Source: an uncultured Candidatus Melainabacteria bacterium
GTDB lineage: Bacteria > Cyanobacteriota > Vampirovibrionia > Gastranaerophilales > Gastranaerophilaceae
DNA: 44,550 nucleotides
Assembly: GCA_934757275.1 (NCBI GenBank)
Contig: CAKVLN010000012.1
Location: forward strand, 1-44,550
Reading direction: 5' to 3'
The translations under genes and the position numbers were made by a program. The notes below the pieces were generated by a model. The model saw only the letters and a program-made list of their open reading frames with translations. It made no database searches and had not been told where the DNA came from. Of this stretch, positions 31,931 to 39,386 are shown in pieces (the first letter of the stretch is position 1; every line of letters begins with the position of its first letter).

Positions 31931-32755
31931 TTATCCTAGCTTAGCCTTTTCTTTTTCATTTAGTTCAAAAGATTCTTTTTCAGAAGGAAAAAGTTCATTT
32001 TTAACCTCTGTAATATATTCTTCAACCGCATTTTTTACAGTATTGTGCAAATCTGCATACTTCTTCACAAATTTTGGCGCAAAGTCTGTAAACTTACCCA
32101 AAATATCGTCCGTCACGACAATTTGTCCAGAGCAATATTTGCCTGCACCAATGCCAATCGTTGGAATATTCAAATTTTCTGTTATATATTTTGCGCTCTC
32201 TACTGGCATAAGTTCCAGAACAACCGCAAAACAACCAGCCTCTTCAAGTTTTTTAGCACTTTTCAAAATCTCTTCGATTTTTTCAGAAGTTTTACCCTGA
32301 ATTTTATGACCGCCAATAGTGTTCATAAGTTGAGGTGTGAAACCTAAGTGCCCCAATACTGGAATACCAGATTCTACACATCTTTTGATAAGCGTTAAAA
32401 TGTGGTCATTACAACCCTCAAGTTTAACCCCAGATGCGCCAGCTTTAATCATTTTAGAGGCATTTTCCAAACCTTGTTCAACAGATAAGTTGTAGCTCAT
32501 AAATGGCATGTCACCAACGATAAAGGAATTTTTAGCCCCTCTTGCAACTGCCTTGACAAATATCAACATCTCATCAATTGTTATGTTGTAAGTATTTTCA
32601 TATCCTAATGCCACCATTGCAAGCGAATCGCCAACAAGTATTCCATCAATTTCTGCTTGCTCCAAAACCTGCGCCGTTGAATAATCATAAGCAGTTAGCA
32701 TTGTGATTTTTTCGTTGTTATTTTTAAGTCTTTGAAATGTGTTTACAGTTTTCAT
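31931..32755 (-). CDS. panB: Ketopantoate hydroxymethyltransferase (PanB)
   Basis: PanB makes ketopantoate from 2-oxoisovalerate and methylene-THF, the first step to pantothenate, CoA and ACP cofactor. The start is MKTVNTFQRLK (32755), with AAAGGG upstream; the longer reading is unsupported. Signatures: MLTAYDYSTAQVLE, ILVGDSLAMVALG, VGDMPFMSY, VKLEGC, GHLGFTPQ and the catalytic Glu in AVVLELMP. It has a short Lys/Glu-rich tail of about 20 residues past the usual end. Confidence 0.95.
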   Translation of the reverse strand: MKTVNTFQRLKNNNEKITMLTAYDYSTAQVLEQAEIDGILVGDSLAMVALGYENTYNITIDEMLIFVKAVARGAKNSFIVGDMPFMSYNLSVEQGLENASKMIKAGASGVKLEGCNDHILTLIKRCVESGIPVLGHLGFTPQLMNTIGGHKIQGKTSEKIEEILKSAKKLEEAGCFAVVLELMPVESAKYITENLNIPTIGIGAGKYCSGQIVVTDDILGKFTDFAPKFVKKYADLHNTVKNAVEEYITEVKNELFPSEKESFELNEKEKAKLG

Positions 32756-32829
32756 AACCCTTTGTCCTATAAATAATGCAAAAAATTGCACCCTACGATT
32801 TGTAGCATGCAATTTTTAGTAAATAATTT

Positions 32830-34140
32830 CTATCTTTTAACAGTTCTTCTGTACCAATAATAAACCGCTCTAGCTACTCTGTGAGAACTATGTCTAACAA
32901 GTCCTTGCTTGTTTTCTTGCAACAATTTTTGAGAAACCACTTCAATTCCGATTGGTGCAATATTTTCCATATCCAATCTTACTGGAATTGAACCGCTCTT
33001 TGCATAGCCTTCTGAAATATTATCTGGCAAACTATCATTCACAAGCACCGCATCAACAATCTTTTTACCATTTGAGTGACTAATTAAAGCATTAACGTGG
33101 CTTGCAACTGAATAGTTATCAGTTTCCCCTGGTTGTGTCATGATGTTACAAACATAAATCTTTTTAGCCTTAGATTGAGAAATTGCCTCAACGATTCCAT
33201 CTACTAGCAAGTTTGGAATAACACTTGTGTACAAACTTCCAGGGCCTAAAATTATTAAATCAGCCTCTTTAATAGCAGAGATTGCTTCTGGCAAAGCCTT
33301 GCAATGTTCTGGTTCTGTGAATAAGCGTTTAATTTTGCCGTGCGCTTCCGGAATATTAGATTCACCATGAACAATTCTTCCATCTTCAAATTCTGCTGCA
33401 AGTTTCATATCATCTAAAGTTGCAGGAAGAACCACACCACGGATATTCAAAACATTTGAAGATTCTTTTACCGCTCTAACCATATCGCCAGTAATGGCAC
33501 AAAGCGCAGTTAGGAATAAGTTACCAAAACTATGACCTTCCAAACCTTCCCCATTTTTGAAACGGTATTGGAAAAGTTCTGTAATCATATCCTCGTCGTC
33601 AGCCAACGCAGCAATACAGTTTCTGATATCACCTGGTGGAAGAATACCCATTTCTTCACGAAGTCTGCCAGAACTTCCGCCATCATCACCAACTGTAACG
33701 ATTGCAGTAACGTTGTTTGTGTATTTTTTTATACCTCTAAGTAACATTGAAAGTCCAGTACCGCCACCAATTGCAACGATTTTAGCACCTTTATTCAATT
33801 TTCTTCTTCTGTATAATTTTTCAAGAATTGAACTGTTGCCTTTTACAGAATCCATGTCCATAATTGACAAAGTTGTTTTTTGCCAACCCTTAAAGAAGAT
33901 TCCGCCGCCGATTAGAATAAAAATAGCGGCTAAAACGTTAGATGGCAAAACTAAAGCAGCTTTTCTTATCAGCTCCAAAGTCAAGTATATCGGTCTTACA
34001 TTGGCTAAAACCATAAAACCTAATACAATCATGATTGAACCTAAGAAAATTAAAAGAAACCATCTTTTAACCTCTAGCCCTGGCAAAAGCCAACCAGCAT
34101 CTTTTTTTAAATCAACATTCTCTTTAAAATTAAAAGCCAT
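32830..34140 (-). CDS. yvcK: YvcK/CofD-like protein with N-terminal membrane hairpin
   Basis: The start is MAFNFKENVD (34140) with GGTGGA upstream. YvcK binds UDP-sugars and is required for growth on gluconeogenic carbon and for cell-wall homeostasis. The core from about residue 115 has IVAIGGGTGLSMLLRGIKKY, VTVGDDGGSSGRLRE, PPGDIRNC, and LGPGSLYTSVIPNLL. Two transmembrane helices (about residues 24-46 and 66-86) precede the core, so the enzyme is membrane-anchored, unlike the soluble B. subtilis form; such fused forms are known in some lineages. Confidence 0.93.
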   Translation of the reverse strand: MAFNFKENVDLKKDAGWLLPGLEVKRWFLLIFLGSIMIVLGFMVLANVRPIYLTLELIRKAALVLPSNVLAAIFILIGGGIFFKGWQKTTLSIMDMDSVKGNSSILEKLYRRRKLNKGAKIVAIGGGTGLSMLLRGIKKYTNNVTAIVTVGDDGGSSGRLREEMGILPPGDIRNCIAALADDEDMITELFQYRFKNGEGLEGHSFGNLFLTALCAITGDMVRAVKESSNVLNIRGVVLPATLDDMKLAAEFEDGRIVHGESNIPEAHGKIKRLFTEPEHCKALPEAISAIKEADLIILGPGSLYTSVIPNLLVDGIVEAISQSKAKKIYVCNIMTQPGETDNYSVASHVNALISHSNGKKIVDAVLVNDSLPDNISEGYAKSGSIPVRLDMENIAPIGIEVVSQKLLQENKQGLVRHSSHRVARAVYYWYRRTVKR

Positions 34141-34142
34141 AA

Positions 34143-34937
34143 TTAATCCACCCAACCTGAAGCTTTAGCGTTAATATAATTTACTGGAGCAGGAGTTATT
34201 AAATTTCTTGCCTGTTGTACTAACTCTAAAGAATTTTTGTATTTATTTGAAAAATGTATTGTATCAACTTCAACAAAACTCAAACCTCCTAAGTTGTTAC
34301 GAATTTGAGAGGTGTGAAGAAGATGTTGAAAACGCTTGATTAATTCATAATTGTTTGTATTATCTGGAATAGAATAATCAATCGTCAAATCTGCGTTATA
34401 AGTCTTTTCTAGGCTTAATTCTTTTGCAACTTGTATATTTACATAATCGCCAACTTTTGTTGTAATATCACCCGCTGGAGCAACGTAAACTAGCCAATCT
34501 GAGCATTTTTTAATCGCTTTTGCAATTCCTGCTGAGAAAGTGAAATCTTCACCAGCCATTTTGTACATGGCACCGTGTGGTCTAACGTGTTCAATGCTCA
34601 AGCCATAAGCTTTTGCAAAAGACATAATAGCTCCAACTTGATAGACAACAAGAGCTTCAAGTTCGTCCTCTTTAAGTTCAACTGGTCTATAACCAAAACC
34701 TTGAATATCATTAAAGCCAATATGCGCACCGATTGCAACATTTTTTTCTTTAGCTTTAAGCATAGCTTCCTTGATAGTTACAGGGTCGCCAGCGTGGAAA
34801 CCGCAAGAAATATTCACAGAACTTACATAATCTAAAAGTTCATATTCTCTACTGTTTTTATAAATACCGTAAGCCTGCGCCAAATCGCAGTTAAAATCTA
34901 TATTCTTGATTGGTTTTCTTTCAATAACGTCCTGCAT
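34143..34937 (-). CDS. pxpA: LamB/YcsF family protein (PxpA-like 5-oxoprolinase subunit A)
   Basis: The family hydrolyses 5-oxoproline together with PxpB and PxpC. The 264-residue protein shows the N-terminal pattern DFNCDLAQAYG, NISCGFHAGDP, IGAHIGFNDIQGFGYRPVEL, YQVGAI and VRPHGAMYKM. The C-terminal third is diverged from typical PxpA and no pxpB/pxpC is adjacent, so a different substrate is possible. AGGGGAGA precedes the ATG. It leads the operon pxpA-yvcK-panB-ispG; only two bases separate it from yvcK. Confidence 0.8.
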   Translation of the reverse strand: MQDVIERKPIKNIDFNCDLAQAYGIYKNSREYELLDYVSSVNISCGFHAGDPVTIKEAMLKAKEKNVAIGAHIGFNDIQGFGYRPVELKEDELEALVVYQVGAIMSFAKAYGLSIEHVRPHGAMYKMAGEDFTFSAGIAKAIKKCSDWLVYVAPAGDITTKVGDYVNIQVAKELSLEKTYNADLTIDYSIPDNTNNYELIKRFQHLLHTSQIRNNLGGLSFVEVDTIHFSNKYKNSLELVQQARNLITPAPVNYINAKASGWVD

Positions 34938-34963
34938 TCCTATCTCCCCTAAACTACGTTCTT

Positions 34964-34992
34964 ATTATACAACAAAATAAGAATTTTGTTAT
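34964..34992 (-). promoter_or_regulatory. Promoter of the pxpA-yvcK-panB-ispG operon
   Basis: On the minus strand TATAAT (34964-34969) is preceded at 17 bp by ATAACA (34987-34992), a weak -35. AACAAAAT/ATTTTGTT (34971-34990) can fold as a weak hairpin that could end the upstream gene. Confidence 0.45.
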
Positions 34993-35025
34993 AACCAAAT
35001 GAAAAGAATAGGAATTTGTTATTTA

Positions 35026-36021
35026 TTATGAACTACCCCAATCAAATACAGAACTTATTGCATCATCAATCAAAGATTGTATAGATTGAATTTCGGTGTT
35101 AATAGATTCGAGTTCTGTAGATAAATTGTCTATATCAATATCTAAATAATCTTCTTTTTCAGAAATTCTAGCTTTTTCTGCGTTGTACCACGCAGTAACT
35201 TCTTCTCTAACTTCTGAATTGTTGTTTTGTTCAACAAGTCCACTTGTAATATAGTATGTTAATGAAGTATCTGGCTCGTAGTTACCTTCGTCATTTACTG
35301 TTGCAAGTTGGAAAGTTCCACTTGAGATTGCATCACTTACATAATCAGAATTTGTACCCATGTCATTGTTATATTCAGTTGTCCACCCATTCGCAGCCGC
35401 AGCTTGGAAGATTGGATAGTAGAAATCAACAATTGATTGAATTTTAGAAGTCGTTGTTGCAGTATTATCAACTGTTACAGTTGTACCAGTGCTTTCACCA
35501 GTGATTGTTTGAACTCCATTTGCCTCATAACTTGTGCTATTTTGAGATTTGCCATCAATAGCATTTTTAAATTGGTCTTCTGTAAACCCTGGGAGAAGTT
35601 TTGCCAAAATTGCAGGAATTTGGTCTGTTGAGAATGTTCCACCTCTACCTTGAGAATCCATTGCAGAAGATCCTAACACACTTGTAATTGCGTCTGCATA
35701 AGCCTTGCTCATTACAACTTGACCTTTATAATCAGTCAAGATCATGGAGTTTTGGCTCTTCAATGGTTGTGAACCATTAAGAATACTGCTATAATTTGCG
35801 CCATATCCCATCAAATAACTATAATTAATCTTATTATACTTGCCGTTTGCATAATAAGAAATTTGCTTAGCCTTCAATTTGCTATTATATTCTTGCGAAA
35901 GTTGGGTTTGCTCTCTTGATATTGCCATCTTTTGCATTGAATCAATAGAGATGCCATACTCGCAATCGGCTTTGCGGGCTGTCAATGTTAAAAGTCTAAT
36001 TTGTGAGCAGGCTAATCCCAT
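35026..36021 (-). CDS. Large hypothetical protein with conserved-looking helical N-terminus and coiled-coil C-terminus
   Basis: This 331-residue protein starts MGLACSQIRLLTLTARKADC and continues with a basic amphipathic helix to about residue 50. A Ser/Thr/Gly-rich middle (about 90-250) contains TGESTGTTVTVDN-like beta segments. The C-terminus (about 265-320) is a coiled coil with IDIDNLSTELESINTEIQSI. There is no signal peptide or membrane helix. I know of no function. The layout (amphipathic N-terminus, low-complexity core, coiled coil) is reminiscent of secreted or appendage-associated proteins, but this is only suggestive. AAAGGAAG lies upstream of the start. Confidence 0.65.
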   Translation of the reverse strand: MGLACSQIRLLTLTARKADCEYGISIDSMQKMAISREQTQLSQEYNSKLKAKQISYYANGKYNKINYSYLMGYGANYSSILNGSQPLKSQNSMILTDYKGQVVMSKAYADAITSVLGSSAMDSQGRGGTFSTDQIPAILAKLLPGFTEDQFKNAIDGKSQNSTSYEANGVQTITGESTGTTVTVDNTATTTSKIQSIVDFYYPIFQAAAANGWTTEYNNDMGTNSDYVSDAISSGTFQLATVNDEGNYEPDTSLTYYITSGLVEQNNNSEVREEVTAWYNAEKARISEKEDYLDIDIDNLSTELESINTEIQSIQSLIDDAISSVFDWGSS

Positions 36022-36179
36022 TTTTTGCTTCCTTTATTTTGTCCCTTTTACATGTTTATCGGCACATTTCGCCAAAACTTTAGCGATTTTGGAAAATTTT
36101 TTACAAATCTTTACAATAAGGCAATTTCTTAAAACTTTTCGTTTTATACATGTTAGAAGTAATTAGTGCAGGAGTTCGT

Positions 36180-37328
36180 ATGACTACGATTGATTCAATT
36201 CAAAACCTTCCAACTATTCAAAACGGCAACGTCGTAAATACTCAACCAAAAGTAAGCTTTAGGGCGTCAGCAGTTGAAAACAACGAAATTGACACCTTTA
36301 TAAAGCAACAAAATAGTGAAAAGAAAAAGGCAAAGAAACAACAAAATTTGAACACTGGCATTCAACTTGCAATTCTCGGTATCTTTGGTTTGATGGCAGG
36401 TTTGCAAATGAAATCAATGGGTATGTTCAAAAAAGTTAAGATTAATTTTAAAGACTTAACCAAAGAAAAAAATCTAGCAGAAATGGCACTTCCTGATAGC
36501 CAACGTAAGGCGGCAGAAAGAGTTGCAAACAGAATTGAACATTATGATGAAGTAATCAAAAAAGGTGGCAAAGACGGTACTGCAATTTTATTCTACGGTC
36601 CTCCAGGGACAGGTAAAAATACATTTGCCTATGCAATCGCAAAGAAATTCCCAAATTCTAAGTTCTTAGATATGGATATTTCAAAAATGAACTCTATGTG
36701 GCATGGTGAATCTGAAAAGAATATCCTAGGCACAATGGAAGCTACAATAAAATATGCAAAAGAACACCCTCAAGAAAAAGTTTTTGTATTCCTTGATGAA
36801 ATCGATTCTGTTATGATGCAGGATAGAAGTAGCGGTGCAAAACTTTCTCAAGACATTTTGAACGCTTTCAAAAAAGGTTTTAATAGCTTAACAGGTGAAA
36901 AGAATATCATTGTAATGGGTGCAACAAACTTAAAACTAGACCCTAAAAAAGCGTTAATGGAAGGTAAAGTTCTTGATACTGCTATGGTTGATAGATTTGC
37001 CCAAAAAGTTCTAGTTGATTTACCAACAAAAGAACAAATAAAAGAAGGTATTTCAAAATTTTATCAAAATCCTAAACGTACGATGGTTGATGATGCAATG
37101 AAGGATATCAACAATCCAAAATGGGACAAGATAGCAGAATTTTTATCAAATGAAAAACGTCAAACTTCTTTCAGAAAATTGACAGATATCTTAGGTTCAG
37201 CAGCAGAAAGTTCTCAAGTAGGTAAAAATGTTACATTTGAAGATGTAATAAAAGCTATTCAAACAAACAAAGATAGTTTGTATGCAACAGATGCAGAAAT
37301 TCAAGCATTCTTAAATTCAGTAAAGTAG
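36180..37328 (+). CDS. Membrane-anchored AAA+ ATPase A, Walker A with GKN
   Basis: The start is the ATG at 36180 (MTTIDSIQNLP), with GGAG upstream. The 382-residue protein has the KVSFRA motif (residues 24-29), one transmembrane helix (about 59-77), and an AAA+ domain: Walker A GPPGTGKN (140-147), pore loop MWHGESEK, Walker B VFVFLDEID (201-209), sensor GATN (247-250), and a possible arginine finger in DRF (271-273). The residue after the Walker A Lys is Asn instead of the Mg-coordinating Ser/Thr. It is followed 13 bp later by a second AAA+ protein of the same layout. Confidence 0.87.
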   Translation: MTTIDSIQNLPTIQNGNVVNTQPKVSFRASAVENNEIDTFIKQQNSEKKKAKKQQNLNTGIQLAILGIFGLMAGLQMKSMGMFKKVKINFKDLTKEKNLAEMALPDSQRKAAERVANRIEHYDEVIKKGGKDGTAILFYGPPGTGKNTFAYAIAKKFPNSKFLDMDISKMNSMWHGESEKNILGTMEATIKYAKEHPQEKVFVFLDEIDSVMMQDRSSGAKLSQDILNAFKKGFNSLTGEKNIIVMGATNLKLDPKKALMEGKVLDTAMVDRFAQKVLVDLPTKEQIKEGISKFYQNPKRTMVDDAMKDINNPKWDKIAEFLSNEKRQTSFRKLTDILGSAAESSQVGKNVTFEDVIKAIQTNKDSLYATDAEIQAFLNSVK

Positions 37329-37341
37329 AAGGAGTCAGCAG

Positions 37342-38601
37342 GTGACACAGTTTAATACAGTAAGTTCAATAAACTTCAAAGCAACTAGCAATGGCGTAAA
37401 TTACAATAAACGCTATACCCCTCCCATGCCAGAAAACAATCAAGATGACATGTTTTTAATGCAAGCAATGGAGCAACAAAAAGCCGTTAAAAAAGAAAAA
37501 AGTAAAGAAAGATGGTATAAAACTGGTGTTTTGGCGCAAGTTGGCATGGCAGTAGCATTTTTAGGCATGTTAGGCACAAGTCTTGTTGGACTAAAAAAAG
37601 GCGGTGCAACTGGAGCGTCAAGAAATCTTAAATTGGAATGGAAAAATATTGCTAAAGATACAAATTTCCCAAAATTGGAAGATGACTGTGTTAACCCAAA
37701 AGTTAGAGAATTTATATCTACAATGAAGAAATCTGCTGGGCTTTCTGAAAAAGCAGCAAAAGCCGCTGGCGTAAAACGTCCTGAACAATGCATTTTGATG
37801 TATGGACCTTCTGGCACTGGTAAAACTTTCTCTGCTAAGATGCTTGCAAAAGAAATTGGCGCAGAATATACAGAAGTTCAATTTGCTGATGTTTCTTCGC
37901 CATATATCGGTCAAACCTCTGTAGAAATTCAAAACGTATTTAAACAAATAAAAAATCAAGCCGAAAAGAACCCAGATAAGAAGTTCCTAGTTGGTTTTAA
38001 CGAAATAGACGCCTTGCTTGTTCCAAGAGAAAAATGTGGTGCAAATAGCTTACATTTGGCAGAAAATAGAACTGCCTTCTTGAACGGCTTAGATGATATT
38101 GCGAACTTGAAAAATATAAAAATCGTTGGTACAACAAACGTTTACCCAGAATCTGGCAATTTGGACAAAGCGTCATTGAGCAGATTCAAGAATATGATTG
38201 AGGTGCAATTACCAACTGAAAAAGAACTAAAAGCCTCTTTGAAATTCCACTTGAGAGATAGTGAAAGCGTTTCTAAGCAAAAATTCTTTGAAAACAATGA
38301 AGCTGAGATTGATAAATTTGTAGAAAAATTGCACGAAAACAAATACTCTCAAAGAGATGTAGAAGATTTGGCTGACAAAGCTCGCAATGAGTTTGCAAAT
38401 GTCTTAGAAACTTCTAAAGATATTGATGCAGAAAAATTTAAACTTAAATATTTAGACAAAGCTTTTGATTTGAAAGGACCTACAACAGGTTCAATCTCTT
38501 CTGAACCAGTGGTAGTCACTTCAACACCACGCCTTCCAAAACCAACTCAAAAAATGAGCTTGTGGCAAACTATAAAAGCTACCATATTTGGTAAATCATA
38601 A
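37342..38601 (+). CDS. Membrane-anchored AAA+ ATPase B, Walker B with Asn for Asp
   Basis: The start is GTG at 37342, with GAAGGAG about ten bases upstream. The 419-residue protein has the SINFKA motif (residues 9-14), one transmembrane helix (about 62-84), and an AAA+ domain with Walker A GPSGTGKT (155-162), pore-loop region PYIGQTS, and Walker B FLVGFNEID (215-223), where Asn220 replaces the usual Asp. Sensor GTTN and a possible Arg finger (LSRF) are present. The C-terminus is Pro/Thr-rich and ends in a short hydrophobic-basic segment. It is coupled to ATPase A, probably as a heteromeric partner. Confidence 0.87.
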   Translation: MTQFNTVSSINFKATSNGVNYNKRYTPPMPENNQDDMFLMQAMEQQKAVKKEKSKERWYKTGVLAQVGMAVAFLGMLGTSLVGLKKGGATGASRNLKLEWKNIAKDTNFPKLEDDCVNPKVREFISTMKKSAGLSEKAAKAAGVKRPEQCILMYGPSGTGKTFSAKMLAKEIGAEYTEVQFADVSSPYIGQTSVEIQNVFKQIKNQAEKNPDKKFLVGFNEIDALLVPREKCGANSLHLAENRTAFLNGLDDIANLKNIKIVGTTNVYPESGNLDKASLSRFKNMIEVQLPTEKELKASLKFHLRDSESVSKQKFFENNEAEIDKFVEKLHENKYSQRDVEDLADKARNEFANVLETSKDIDAEKFKLKYLDKAFDLKGPTTGSISSEPVVVTSTPRLPKPTQKMSLWQTIKATIFGKS

Positions 38602-38862
38602 ATTTCGTTTTAAGTTCTTAAAACGTGATAATTTTAAGCAAATAGCTACGCTATACATGCTTTGTATATACGATTTTAAAACTTCGTTACATTCGCCTTA
38701 AAAAAGGCAATTTTGAAAAACGAAAATACTTTATATAAATGTAAGCAAGATAAAGAAAATAAGGAAAACAAATTTTAAAGCTGAAAGTCAAAACGTTAGA
38801 CAGTAAGCTTGATACAAGATTTCTTTTTATACTCTCTCTTAATATCCTCGTGTTTATTTAAT

Positions 38863-38896
38863 GTTTGCCATAAATCATTTGGCAAACTTTTCTTTT
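38863..38896 (+). terminator. Intrinsic terminator downstream of the AAA+ pair
   Basis: GTTTGCCA (38863-38870) and TGGCAAAC (38880-38887) form an 8-bp stem followed by TTTTCTTTT. It lies 260 bp after the ATPase B stop, so either the operon has a long 3' UTR or it ends a separate short RNA. Confidence 0.7.
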
Positions 38897-39155
38897 GTTT
38901 ACTTTATTTCAGCCTCTCATTAAACACTAAAAACAAATAAAATGTGCCCTAATCGTCATCGGACACATTTTACTAATTATTTCGTCATTGTTGTAGGGTC
39001 TGCATAGCGGGTATTGGGAATACCCGCTCCCTAGTCTTATTATAAATTATTCTTTTTATTTTTCAAGCGTTTTTATTCTTTTTCATACGTTTTCTAAATC
39101 TGTATTGCTACGTTATAACAAAAAATTTCTTTTTTTTTAAATTTATATACAACAC

Positions 39156-39184
39156 TTGACTAGCTATTAAAAATAATAAATAAT
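39156..39184 (+). promoter_or_regulatory. Promoter for the four-hairpin RNA candidate
   Basis: TTGACT (39156-39161) is spaced 17 bp from AATAAT (39179-39184). A start near 39191 coincides with the first base before hairpin 1. Confidence 0.45.
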
Positions 39185-39190
39185 AAGCAT

Positions 39191-39302
39191 GTAGGGAGAA
39201 CCCTAAGAAAGACCAATTTTCTTAGAGTTCTACTTCACACCTACAAGTGTGAAGTTGTTAGAATTAATCTAACTAAAAGCTCTAGTACAACTAGGGCTTT
39301 TA
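39191..39302 (+). ncRNA. Candidate small RNA with four consecutive hairpins
   Basis: Hairpins follow one another with short links: 39197-39210/39218-39231 (13 of 14 pairs, 7-nt loop GACCAAT), 39233-39240/39247-39254 (8 bp, CTTCACAC), 39257-39261/39269-39273 (5 bp, GTTAG), and 39276-39286/39290-39300 (11 bp including a G-U, AAAGCTCTAGT), the last ending in UUUU as an intrinsic terminator would. A promoter-like pair lies just upstream. No ORF is present and the next plus-strand gene is 1.8 kb away. Family unknown. Confidence 0.6.
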
Positions 39303-39386
39303 CTATTGTTACCAATAATAACTTCATGGCTTCCCCCCTCCAATCATTTTCTTCACCACTCGTGTGTTGGAGGGTTGTAAGCGTAG

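Larger units (their letters stand above)
38602..39189. other. Gene-free region with several inverted repeats
   Basis: No ORF is convincing. Inverted repeats include CGTTTTAAG/CTTAAAACG (38606-38625, just after the ATPase B stop), GCCTT/AAGGC (about 38694-38706), GTTTGCCA/TGGCAAAC (38863-38887, with a U-rich tail: a good terminator), and AGCGGGTATT/AATACCCGCT (39006-39028) nested in TAGGG/CCCTA. The last could end transcription in either direction. A promoter for the 39.2-kb RNA candidate lies at the end. Confidence 0.55.

Noticed and set aside
33532..34168. 203-residue plus-strand ORF across yvcK
   Set aside because: It is antisense to the conserved yvcK core and membrane segments, with no start signal.
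38602..38862. Possible small genes after the AAA+ pair
   Set aside because: All frames are interrupted early and there is no ribosome binding site with a plausible start.
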